The notes below the pieces were generated by a model. That model searched no databases and was not told the origin of the DNA. It saw only the letters and a list, made by a program, of their open reading frames with translations. A program made the position numbers and the translations under genes. DNA of 27,192 nucleotides. It comes from Lachnospiraceae bacterium. Its GTDB lineage: Bacteria > Bacillota_A > Clostridia > Lachnospirales > Lachnospiraceae. Within the stretch, counting starts at the first letter, position 1, and the number at the start of each line of letters is the position of its first letter. Location of the stretch: positions 1 through 27,192 of the forward strand of contig JAEEXJ010000039.1 of assembly GCA_016291475.1 (NCBI GenBank), read 5' to 3'. Of the stretch, positions 7,487 to 14,839 are shown piece after piece.

Positions 7487-9082
7487 ATGAGGATCACAAA
7501 AGTGGCTGATAAAAAAACTGAGACAACAAAAAAGAAATATAAACGAGCCAGAAAAGGGTCTCTAAGCGGGCAGATGTACACGATTGCCATCCTGCCGGTA
7601 ATGCTCTTTGCACTGGTCATCACCATAGCGGGAATCCCTTTCCTCTCCGGCATAATGCATGATATGGCCGAAAAGGAGCTGAGAAATGCCTGTATGAGCA
7701 CTGCTCTTCTCATGGATGCCACCTATTCCGGCGACTACAGGCTCACAGGCAGCGATTCTCTCTATTTCTACAAGGGTGATACCGACATCACCATGAACTA
7801 CTCTGTCGTAGACTCCATCAAGGAATCCACGAATCTCGATATCTCCATTTTCTACAAAGATACCCGCATCCTGACGACCCTGACGGATGAAAACGGCGTC
7901 AGAATGGTAGGGACCGGCATTGCATCCCAGATATACAAAACCGTATACGAAGACGGTGAAGAAGCCTTTTACAACAACACAATGATCTTCGGAACGCCCT
8001 ACTATACCTATTACATGCCGCTTGTATCAAGCCACGGAAACATCCAGGGAATGATCGCGGCTGCCCGTCCTTCCGCCAACGTCAACAAAACCATCAGAAG
8101 TTACATTCTGATCCTGGCCGGAATAGCACTTATCCTTACCGGTCTGATGATATTTATAGTCATAAGCATCTCAAGACCCATGACAAGAGCCATCGAAAGT
8201 ATCTTTTCATTCGTAAGGGAAGCATCCGGAGGAAACGAAACGGTTACTCTGGATGAAAACTTACTGAGAAGACACGACGAGATCGGTGAGATCGGTGAAA
8301 GCGTGCTCATGATGCAAAGGTCCATGAGATCCATGATGGAATCGGATCCTCTCACCGGACTGTTTAACCGCCGCTCTGCCCACAGAAAGCTGGCTCCCAT
8401 CATAGCAAAAGCCAAGAATTCCCCCGAGTCTTTCTGCGTAAGTATCGGAGATATAGACTACTTCAAGCATGTAAACGACACCTACGGACATGACGCGGGT
8501 GACGAAGTGCTGATAAAGGTTGCGGATATCATCAGGGAACATATGAAAAATTACGGATTCGTCGCAAGATGGGGCGGAGAAGAATTTCTCATGGTATTTG
8601 ACAGAACAAGCCTGCTCATGGCGGAAAACAGCCTGTGGGGACTTCTGGATAAGATCAGAGCCGCGGAGATCAGATACGATAACTATGTGATCAAGGTTAC
8701 CATGAGCTACGGTGTAAGCGAATGGGACAGAGAAAAAAGCGTCGACGACCTTATCAGGGACGCCGACGACAAACTCTACTATGCTAAAAACAGCGGCAGG
8801 AACAGGGTTATAAGCAAACTTGAAAACGAAAAAGACGATAATGCCGAAGATAACGAACTGGAGCAGTTCTTAAGATCCATAGGCGGCGGTCAGGCCAATA
8901 CTTCTTCCGACGGTTCCGGTCATTTCGAAAACCTTTCTGCCAAAGAACTTGAAGACATACTGAGCGGTAAAGCGGATGAAGAAGCTGAGGCTAACCCGGC
9001 AGAAGGTCCGTCGGCACCAATCACTTTTTCCGAGGATTCCTACACGGACAGTGCTTTGATAGGGATAAATCCGTCAAAATAA
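7487..9082 (+). CDS. Membrane-bound diguanylate cyclase (Cache-like sensor, HAMP, GGDEF)
   Basis: Predicted to make c-di-GMP from two GTP at the inner face of the membrane in response to an extracellular signal. A basic N-terminus precedes a first membrane segment (LPVMLFALVITIAGIPFL), then an outside region of about 150 residues ending in Cache-like YYTYYMPLVSSHGNIQG, a second membrane segment (YILILAGIALILTGLMIF), a HAMP linker with EIGEIGESV, and a GGDEF domain starting at DPLTGLFNRR. The active site is GGEEF, about residue 363 from ATG 7487. The inhibitory I-site RxxD is missing: KNYG occupies that position. An acidic, probably disordered tail of about 85 residues follows. ATG 7487 is used here; GTG 7502, with GAGG 9 bases upstream, is equally possible, and ATG 7472 is unlikely. 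The gene stands alone on the plus strand. Confidence 0.93.
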   Translation: MRITKVADKKTETTKKKYKRARKGSLSGQMYTIAILPVMLFALVITIAGIPFLSGIMHDMAEKELRNACMSTALLMDATYSGDYRLTGSDSLYFYKGDTDITMNYSVVDSIKESTNLDISIFYKDTRILTTLTDENGVRMVGTGIASQIYKTVYEDGEEAFYNNTMIFGTPYYTYYMPLVSSHGNIQGMIAAARPSANVNKTIRSYILILAGIALILTGLMIFIVISISRPMTRAIESIFSFVREASGGNETVTLDENLLRRHDEIGEIGESVLMMQRSMRSMMESDPLTGLFNRRSAHRKLAPIIAKAKNSPESFCVSIGDIDYFKHVNDTYGHDAGDEVLIKVADIIREHMKNYGFVARWGGEEFLMVFDRTSLLMAENSLWGLLDKIRAAEIRYDNYVIKVTMSYGVSEWDREKSVDDLIRDADDKLYYAKNSGRNRVISKLENEKDDNAEDNELEQFLRSIGGGQANTSSDGSGHFENLSAKELEDILSGKADEEAEANPAEGPSAPITFSEDSYTDSALIGINPSK

Positions 9083-9198
9083 AACTATTTTCCGTATCCG
9101 TCCCATTCACCGAAACCTTCAGTGAGGCGGGACGTAGCTTTCGGAAGTAAATGTCTTATCTTTGATCTTTATATCGGCTTTAAACGCCGGTAACTTAA
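9083..9198. other. Intergenic stretch with a possible decayed coding tail
   Basis: This lies between the cyclase stop and the shared terminator. On the minus strand one frame reads AFKADIKIKDKTFTSESYVP and stops. A single-base shift continues it as TEGFGEWDGYGK and a stop near 9083. The composition looks protein-like, but I do not recognise the family. It may be the tail of a lost gene, or chance. Confidence 0.2.
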
Positions 9199-9222
9199 CA
9201 GGGCGGGGATTACCCCGCCCTG
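9199..9222. terminator. Shared terminator of convergent cyclase and EamA genes
   Basis: A perfect 10-bp stem CAGGGCGGGG / CCCCGCCCTG surrounds an ATTA loop. On the plus strand it is followed by CTTTTATTATTT, so it ends the cyclase message about 117 bases after its stop. On the minus strand it starts 6 bases after the EamA stop, with a weaker T-tail. It probably works in both directions. Confidence 0.85.
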
Positions 9223-9228
9223 CTTTTA

Positions 9229-10134
9229 TTATTTCTCTTTGTACTTGTCCGGAACTATCTGCACGATCATTATCGCCGCAAACATCAGAATGCTTCCGGT
9301 CAGTTCCCTGGAAGTGAGCTTTTGATGAAGGATCAGAAATCCTCCCAGAACGGAAAACAAAGCTTCCGCACTCATGAGGATCGATGCCACATAAGGCTCT
9401 ATCCTGGACTGGCATATGATCTGTATCGTATACGCGATCCCGCCTGATAAAACGCCGGCATACAAAAGAGGTATCATCGCTGCCATTATGGAGGACATCT
9501 TTACATCCTCGAGAGCAAACATAAAAACAGCGCTGGTTACCGTTACGGTCAAGAACTCGATGAAAGCCAGCTTTACGCTGTCATACTCTCCCGAGAACGA
9601 ATCAATTGCCAGGATCTGAAGCGCAAATACCACCGCACATCCTATCAGATAAAGATCTCCGGGCGTTACGGTAAGGCTTCCGCTCATGGTCAGGAAATAC
9701 AGCCCTATCACGGCAAGAACAATTCCGATCCATACATTTATCCCTATCTTTTTTTTCAGGAAAAGCCCCATGACGGGAACGATAACTATGTACATGGCAG
9801 TTATGAAGCCGGCTTTCCCCACCGAATCGGTTTTCAGGATACCTATCTGTTGCAGATTAGATGCAAGGGATAAGAGTATTCCTATGGTTATTCCGGCTCT
9901 CCACAGCCTTTTGTTTTTCCAGGAACAGGCCTCAGGATCCTTCCCCGCGTTACCGTATCTGTCGTGCACAAAAGAAAACGCAAAGACCACTGCCGCGGCC
10001 ATGGCAAATCTTACTGCCGAAAAAGTAAAGGGGCCCACCTTCTCCATTCCGATGCTCTGAAATGCAAAGGCCAGTCCCCATATAAGCGCTCCCACAAGCT
10101 GGAGCAGCGCAAACAGGAAACGATTCTTTTTCAT
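9229..10134 (-). CDS. EamA/DMT-superfamily transporter
   Basis: An integral membrane carrier of the drug/metabolite transporter superfamily, 301 residues with about ten hydrophobic segments in two repeated EamA halves. GALIWGLAFAFQSIG opens the first half and VGKAGFITAMYIVIVPVMGLFL is a typical family stretch. A charged hydrophilic loop (HDRYGNAGKDPEACSWKNKR) separates early helices. It is the last gene of the five-gene operon: its ATG shares one base with the stop of the short Enzyme I gene (TAATG), a sign of translational coupling. The substrate is unknown. The context (pentulose-phosphate and polyol genes) hints at export or import of a sugar, polyol or related metabolite, which is inference only. 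A terminator follows directly. Confidence 0.93.
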   Translation of the reverse strand: MKKNRFLFALLQLVGALIWGLAFAFQSIGMEKVGPFTFSAVRFAMAAAVVFAFSFVHDRYGNAGKDPEACSWKNKRLWRAGITIGILLSLASNLQQIGILKTDSVGKAGFITAMYIVIVPVMGLFLKKKIGINVWIGIVLAVIGLYFLTMSGSLTVTPGDLYLIGCAVVFALQILAIDSFSGEYDSVKLAFIEFLTVTVTSAVFMFALEDVKMSSIMAAMIPLLYAGVLSGGIAYTIQIICQSRIEPYVASILMSAEALFSVLGGFLILHQKLTSRELTGSILMFAAIMIVQIVPDKYKEK

Positions 10135-11519
10135 TATGACTTTCTTTCCTTGTAGACTTTATGAATATGATCCCTGATCTCCTGATCTACCGGGATCTTA
10201 AGGATGTCGGATGAAAGCTTCCTCGCATCCTCTTCACTCCACTCCGAAAGAGTTCTTCTGACCTCTGAAACAGAGAGAGGATTTACGCTGAACTTTCTGC
10301 ACCCGAAACCCGCAAGTATCGGAATGACTTCAGGATCGGAAGCAGCTTCTCCGCAGACCGAAACCTCTATACCTGCCGATTTTGCGGAATCGAAAATATG
10401 CTTCAAAAGGCGCAGGATCGAAGGCTGGGTTACAGACTGAAGGTAAGCCACTCTGCTGTTCCCTCTGTCTGCGCTCATTACATACTGTACAAGATCGTTG
10501 GTCCCGATGGAAAAGAAATCGCATTCACCCGCAAGCTTATCCGCCATGATGGCGGCCGAGGGCGTTTCTATGGTTGCTCCTACTTTGATGTCATCGTTAA
10601 AATCAAATCCCTCATCACGAAGATCGCTCTTAATCTCGTGTATCAATGATTTGATATTTCTCATCTCCTCAATGCATGTGATCATGGGGATCATGATGGA
10701 CAGATTGCCCCCCGCACTGGCACGTAAAATTGCACGGAGCTGCGTGGTAAATATATCCCTGTGACCGAGGCTGTATCTGACTCCTCTGTATCCCAGAAAA
10801 GGGTTGTCTTCTTTTTCAAGGTCCAGAAAAGGAATGCTTTTGTCTCCGCCGATATCCAGAGTTCTGACGGTAACTTCTTTGCCTTTCATAGCGGATACGA
10901 TCCTGGAGTAGACTCTGGTCTGTTCGTCCTCATCAGGTATCCTGCCCTCACCGGAGAGAAGATTTTCCGTTCTGAAAAGTCCTATTCCTTCTCCGCCCTC
11001 ATCGATCGCATGCATGACACTTAAGATATCCGAAGCATTACACAAAACAGAGGCTTCTGTACCATCAGCCATGACTGTCTTCAGATTGCGATAGCCTTTC
11101 AGTTCCTCGAGATCCGCGAGGTTTTTTTTTCTTTTGGCGGAATATGAGGCGACTATCTGAGGATCCGGTCTTTCGTATACATATCCGCTGCTGCCGTCCA
11201 CGATCACCGTATCTCCGTCGGCAATCTCTTCGGTTGCACGCACCACATCATAAACCGCAGGAATACCCATGGACTTTGCAACAAGTGCGGAGTGTGAAGC
11301 CATTCCGCCGTTCTCGCAAACAAGTCCCGCAATGCTGTAATCCTTGAGCAGTCCCACCATATAGGGAGTAAGCCGGGATGCCACAAGAACCGCTCCCGGT
11401 TTCATATCGGATATCGCTGCGATATATTCCTCATTACTCATCACTTCATTTCCCTGAGATGAGATAACCTTTGCGATCCCGATTCCTATTCCTTTAGATA
11501 CTACAGATCCGTTTAACAT
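10134..11519 (-). CDS. PTS Enzyme I-like PEP phosphotransferase lacking the HPr-docking domain
   Basis: A cytosolic PEP-dependent His-autokinase related to Enzyme I (PtsI), 461 residues against about 570 usual. The first 20 residues match the beginning of Enzyme I (VSKGIGIGIAKV). After a short linker it enters the swivelling phospho-His domain: GGMASHSALVAKSMGIP with His76, equivalent to His189 of E. coli. The C-terminal PEP-binding barrel is intact: FRTENLL, RTLDIGGDK, NPFLGYRGVRY, SIGTNDLVQY, and active Cys389 in VCGEAASDP. Both His76 and Cys389 are offset by 113 residues from E. coli numbering, which pinpoints one missing block corresponding to the HPr-binding helical subdomain. Start ATG 11519 has AGGATGG upstream and lies 9 bases after the dehydrogenase stop, so the short form looks genuine. 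Transfer to normal HPr is unlikely; the acceptor is unknown. Confidence 0.9.
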   Translation of the reverse strand: MLNGSVVSKGIGIGIAKVISSQGNEVMSNEEYIAAISDMKPGAVLVASRLTPYMVGLLKDYSIAGLVCENGGMASHSALVAKSMGIPAVYDVVRATEEIADGDTVIVDGSSGYVYERPDPQIVASYSAKRKKNLADLEELKGYRNLKTVMADGTEASVLCNASDILSVMHAIDEGGEGIGLFRTENLLSGEGRIPDEDEQTRVYSRIVSAMKGKEVTVRTLDIGGDKSIPFLDLEKEDNPFLGYRGVRYSLGHRDIFTTQLRAILRASAGGNLSIMIPMITCIEEMRNIKSLIHEIKSDLRDEGFDFNDDIKVGATIETPSAAIMADKLAGECDFFSIGTNDLVQYVMSADRGNSRVAYLQSVTQPSILRLLKHIFDSAKSAGIEVSVCGEAASDPEVIPILAGFGCRKFSVNPLSVSEVRRTLSEWSEEDARKLSSDILKIPVDQEIRDHIHKVYKERKS

Positions 11520-11528
11520 ATATCCATC

Positions 11529-12641
11529 CTACAGAAGGGTCATGACTTTGACATAGTCTTCCGTCTTATCCCTCATTATCTCAAAACCTTTTATAAGATC
11601 TTCAAATCCCAGCCTGTGTGAAATGAGTTTTTCCGGAGAGATCCTGCCTTCTTCAAGCGCCTTCAAAACCATATGCCAGTCGTCATTCTCTTCTCCGGTA
11701 AATGATGAATTCCAAGTACCGGTTACTTTAAGCTGCTTTCTAAGGATTTTCCAGTATTCATCCTTTGCAAAACTCATATCGGATGCCGGATTTCCGACAA
11801 GCTGAAGCTTTCCGCCTCCGCCAAGAACATTTAATCCGAGGCTTACGGATTCATTTCGTCCGACGCATTCCAAATATACGTCTGCGCCATCTCCTCCCGT
11901 AACCTCGTTTACAAAAGTGACAGGATCGCTACTTTTGATATTGCAGAATCTGTCCTCGGCAATCCCGAATGCCTTTGCATATTCAGCCTGACATTCCTTA
12001 TTGCCTATGCAAAAAATGCTTTTATAACCCATACCTTTCAGGAGCATAAGAGCAAACAACCCGATGGTTCCCATTCCGGATATCACTATTCTTAGATTTC
12101 TTTCATTTTCATCCGGTTCAAGGGATAGTCCGCACTGCCTCAGGGAATGCATAGATACGGAAATGGGTTCAAGCATGGCTGCCTGTTCGAAAGTTACATT
12201 ATCAGGAAGTTCTATAAGATTTGATGCGGGGACCTTAACATACTCGGCAAATCCGCCGTCGCATCTGGAACCAAGATAATTATAGTTCTTACACATCTCA
12301 TACAGTTTCTTTTTACAGGAAGAGCATTTCCTGCAGGGAATAAGAGGAAAGATCCCAACCCTCTTTCCGATAAGGCTTTTCAGCGCTTCGCTTCCCGCTG
12401 AAATAACTTCGCCGCTGAATTCATGTCCCGGAATCAAAGGATGGTAATAGGCACCCGTTTTATATATTCTGGGAATATCTGAGCCGCAGACTCCCGCAGC
12501 TCGCACCTTCACAACGACACACTCTTGTTCCGGAACCGAAGTCTGTCCGTTTCTTCCGCATATTCCGCTTCCATCATGTGCAGGTGCTTTGGCTTCCCTA
12601 TATGCGATATCGGAAATTCCGTTTAATATGTATGCTTTCAT
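11529..12641 (-). CDS. Zinc-dependent polyol-phosphate dehydrogenase (GatD-like)
   Basis: A medium-chain NAD(P)-dependent dehydrogenase, 370 residues, interconverting a polyol (phosphate) and its ketose. The catalytic zinc site is visible as Cys52 (VCGSD), His73 and Glu74 (GHEFSG). The structural zinc site is Cys103, 106, 109 and 117 (CX2CX2CX7C). The cofactor fold has GMGTIGLFAL. CGSDIPRIYKTGAYYHPLIPGHEFSG and YLGSRCDGGFAEY closely resemble galactitol-1-phosphate 5-dehydrogenase GatD. No galactitol PTS genes accompany it. An upstream overlap (ATGA) with an IspD/TarI-type cytidylyltransferase suggests a ribulose-5-phosphate reductase role (TarJ-like) making ribitol-5-phosphate. Compared with GatD there is an extra segment of about 20 residues at roughly 21-40. 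Enzyme class is secure; the substrate is inferred from context. Confidence 0.9.
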   Translation of the reverse strand: MKAYILNGISDIAYREAKAPAHDGSGICGRNGQTSVPEQECVVVKVRAAGVCGSDIPRIYKTGAYYHPLIPGHEFSGEVISAGSEALKSLIGKRVGIFPLIPCRKCSSCKKKLYEMCKNYNYLGSRCDGGFAEYVKVPASNLIELPDNVTFEQAAMLEPISVSMHSLRQCGLSLEPDENERNLRIVISGMGTIGLFALMLLKGMGYKSIFCIGNKECQAEYAKAFGIAEDRFCNIKSSDPVTFVNEVTGGDGADVYLECVGRNESVSLGLNVLGGGGKLQLVGNPASDMSFAKDEYWKILRKQLKVTGTWNSSFTGEENDDWHMVLKALEEGRISPEKLISHRLGFEDLIKGFEIMRDKTEDYVKVMTLL

Positions 12642-13318
12642 CTGCAGGTTACCTCTTCAAATTTGGCCATATCCGCAGGAGTTGTTATCTTGAAATTGTT
12701 CTCGTCACCCGGGATGGTTTTGATCTTCAATCCGGCCATTACCGCAGGTTGCATGGAACCGCTTATATTCATGATCACATCGGGAAGAAGATCCTCGTTG
12801 GCTTTAAGATAAGGACCGAATCTGAATCCCTCCGGAGTCTGCCCCGCAGCAATTCTGCTTCTGTCGAGATTGGAAACAACCATTCCGTTTTCAACTTCAT
12901 ATACGGTATCTTTCATCGGAAGGATGGGAAGAACCGCATCACAGGATTTTAATTCCTCTGAGATCTTTCTTATCGTTTCTGCCGATACAAGAGGTCGCGC
13001 CGCATCATGGATGATAACTCCGTCTCCATCACCCAAAGTTTCCTTCAGCGCATTCAATCCCGATAAAACAGAGAGCTGTCTGGTCTCTCCGGGAAGTGCA
13101 AAGCCCACAAACTTAGAACTGCCTGCAATGCTTTTTCCAATCAACTCCCTGTACTCTTTGGCACATACGATCAATATCCTATCAATGTCAGGGGACTTTT
13201 CGAAGGTCTCTATACTGTATGCAATTATCGGTTTACCGGATACTTCAAGGTACTGTTTGGGAACATCGCTTCCCATCCTCGTACCCGTTCCTCCGGATAA
13301 AATAATCGCCGCTACCAT
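12638..13318 (-). CDS. IspD/TarI-family CTP:sugar-alcohol-phosphate cytidylyltransferase
   Basis: Transfers CMP from CTP to a polyol phosphate, in the cytosol. 226 residues, normal for the family. The CTP-binding loop LSGGTGTRMGSDVPKQYL contains Arg14 and Lys21. IHDAARPLVS, AAGQTPEGFRF and KITTPADM are the other family blocks. IspD (methylerythritol phosphate pathway, isoprenoids) and TarI (ribitol-5-phosphate, CDP-ribitol) cannot be separated by these motifs; HDAARP leans slightly to IspD. Context leans to TarI or another CDP-polyol enzyme: it sits between a pentulose-phosphate epimerase and a polyol-phosphate dehydrogenase, overlapping the first by one base (TGATG) and the second by four (ATGA). 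Whether the genome carries another IspD elsewhere would decide. Confidence 0.88.
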   Translation of the reverse strand: MVAAIILSGGTGTRMGSDVPKQYLEVSGKPIIAYSIETFEKSPDIDRILIVCAKEYRELIGKSIAGSSKFVGFALPGETRQLSVLSGLNALKETLGDGDGVIIHDAARPLVSAETIRKISEELKSCDAVLPILPMKDTVYEVENGMVVSNLDRSRIAAGQTPEGFRFGPYLKANEDLLPDVIMNISGSMQPAVMAGLKIKTIPGDENNFKITTPADMAKFEEVTCR

Positions 13319-13980
13319 CAGAATTCCATGCTCCTGATCCCGCTTATGATTTCTTTATAAGATGCCTTATGTCCGAAAAGGACCGAAGTGCCCAGTACAA
13401 ATCCGCCCATTCCCATGGGAGCGTATGTCTGTATCTTATCCATGGTGCATGCTCCGTCCCATATCAGATCAAAGTGCATGGTCTTCTGAAGTTCCAGGAG
13501 ATACCTGATCTTCTCACCGACATATGGCAGGAACATCTGGCCTGCATTTCCCGGATTTACCGACATGACCAGAACCTTGTCCACAATTCTGAGAAGCTCC
13601 AATATAGATTCGACACTGGTTCCGGGGTTTATTGCTATACCGGGAGTTATGCCGGCGTTTATGATCTTTTGCAGGGTTGTGGAAGGATGATACTCCGCTT
13701 CCGGATGAATATAGACAATGTCGCCCGGTCTCAGAAGATGCAGGAACATCTCGATATTATTGTTCGGATGCTCGATCATCAGATGTACATCAAGAGGCTT
13801 ATCAGTAGCCTGTGCGATGTACTTCATGTCATAAAGACTCATGGCAAAGTTCGGAACATATCTTCCGTCCATGATATCAATGTGAAAATAATCCACCCCG
13901 GCTTCTTCGAGTTTTTTCACTTCCTCATTGAGATTTCCGAAGTTCGCACACATCATAGAAGCATGAATATTAAATCTCAT
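13318..13980 (-). CDS. Ribulose/allulose-phosphate 3-epimerase family protein
   Basis: A TIM-barrel epimerase, 220 residues, that inverts C3 of a ketose phosphate. The metal and acid-base ligands are all present: His33 and Asp35 (FHIDIMDG), His66 (DVHLM) and Asp175 (IWDGACT). MSVNPGNAGQMF is the phosphate-side loop, equivalent to VxPGFxGQ. IWDGACT, in place of the VDGG of housekeeping Rpe, and the overall look place it nearer AlsE-type D-allulose-6-phosphate 3-epimerases or an Rpe paralogue. It is the first gene of a five-gene operon, with GGAGGGTAAT before the ATG and its own promoter at 14013-14042. In this setting a plausible role is to supply ribulose-5-phosphate (from xylulose-5-phosphate) to the dehydrogenase and cytidylyltransferase; this is inference. 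Confidence 0.9.
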   Translation of the reverse strand: MRFNIHASMMCANFGNLNEEVKKLEEAGVDYFHIDIMDGRYVPNFAMSLYDMKYIAQATDKPLDVHLMIEHPNNNIEMFLHLLRPGDIVYIHPEAEYHPSTTLQKIINAGITPGIAINPGTSVESILELLRIVDKVLVMSVNPGNAGQMFLPYVGEKIRYLLELQKTMHFDLIWDGACTMDKIQTYAPMGMGGFVLGTSVLFGHKASYKEIISGIRSMEF

Positions 13981-14012
13981 ATTACCCTCCGTTTGTGCAG
14001 ATCATTTTTTTC

Positions 14013-14042
14013 AATATACAACCCGACACTCTTAAGTGGCAA
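14013..14042 (-). promoter_or_regulatory. Promoter of the epimerase-cytidylyltransferase-dehydrogenase-EI operon
   Basis: On the minus strand TTGCCA (14042-14037), an 18-base spacer and TATATT (14018-14013) lie in the 76-base gap after the HAD phosphatase gene. Transcription would start near 14006, leaving a leader of about 25 bases before the epimerase ATG. Confidence 0.55.
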
Positions 14043-14056
14043 GCAATGCGGGAATG

Positions 14057-14839
14057 TCATATAAGCCCGTAATACTTAAATGCTTTATATATTCCGTCCT
14101 CATAGATCGAGTCGGTAACATAATCGGATGCCATCAAAAGCTCGGGATTACCCTGTCCCATTGCTATTCCGTGGGCTGCGGCTTTGATCATCTCCATATC
14201 GTTCATTCCGTCTCCGACAGCATATATATTCTCTGCAGGAACGTCGTAATATTTTCTGACAAACTCCATTCCGGTTGCCTTGGAGTGACCCTTCGGGACA
14301 AATTCAACCACGATATTATTATGATTGATCTCATACAGGAAATCATCGAGTTTTTCGCATACAAGATCGTAGTCCGTTTCATCGGTGATATCCGCGCTGA
14401 ACTTATTAATGGGATCGTCGCAGGTGACGGTATCAAGTTTTTTAGCTCTTTCTCCGAGAGATTCCCAAAGCGTTTTGGCAAAAGGATCATCAGGAAAATC
14501 CTCAGGATCGAAGAAACAGTTCCTGCTCCCTTCAAGCACAAGAGGCATGTGCTCATCGTGCAATACTTTTAGCGAGGTCTGAACCTGGTCCCATGTAAGA
14601 AGCTTTTGGTAAAGTATCTCTCCACCTATCTCGACATGGCATCCGCAAGCTGCCACCACACCGTCCATGCCAAGTTCATCAAGTGCCTTGTACATCGTAT
14701 TGGATCTGGAACGTCCTGTGTTGATGAATACCTTATTGCCCATCAATCTTGCAAGGCGTATGGCATCCTTGGTGCTTTCCGGGATGCGAAGTGTTTCATC
14801 CCAGATGGTCATATCTATATCAAGAAATATCAGATTCAT
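14057..14839 (-). CDS. Cof-type HAD phosphatase
   Basis: A haloacid-dehalogenase superfamily hydrolase of the Cof (type IIB cap) group, 260 residues, cytosolic. The nucleophile motif is DIDMT with Asp7 and Asp9. Motif II is INTGRS, the motif III lysine lies in PKGHSKATGM, and motif IV is GDGMNDMEM. These proteins dephosphorylate sugar phosphates, PLP or FMN, and sequence alone does not give the substrate. Its ATG overlaps the stop of the upstream DUF6020-like gene by four bases (ATGA), so the two are translationally coupled. Placement after three membrane proteins suggests a substrate in the same envelope-sugar pathway, as inference. Confidence 0.92.
   Translation of the reverse strand: MNLIFLDIDMTIWDETLRIPESTKDAIRLARLMGNKVFINTGRSRSNTMYKALDELGMDGVVAACGCHVEIGGEILYQKLLTWDQVQTSLKVLHDEHMPLVLEGSRNCFFDPEDFPDDPFAKTLWESLGERAKKLDTVTCDDPINKFSADITDETDYDLVCEKLDDFLYEINHNNIVVEFVPKGHSKATGMEFVRKYYDVPAENIYAVGDGMNDMEMIKAAAHGIAMGQGNPELLMASDYVTDSIYEDGIYKAFKYYGLI

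Noticed and set aside
10134..11519. Short Enzyme I as a frameshifted or truncated pseudogene
   Set aside because: Own ribosome site and ATG, normal N-terminal residues, intact catalytic motifs and tight operon fit; the missing block is internal and clean.
13369..14572. Plus-strand frames of 231 and 178 codons
   Set aside because: Antisense to the epimerase and HAD genes, whose catalytic motifs are intact; no separate support.
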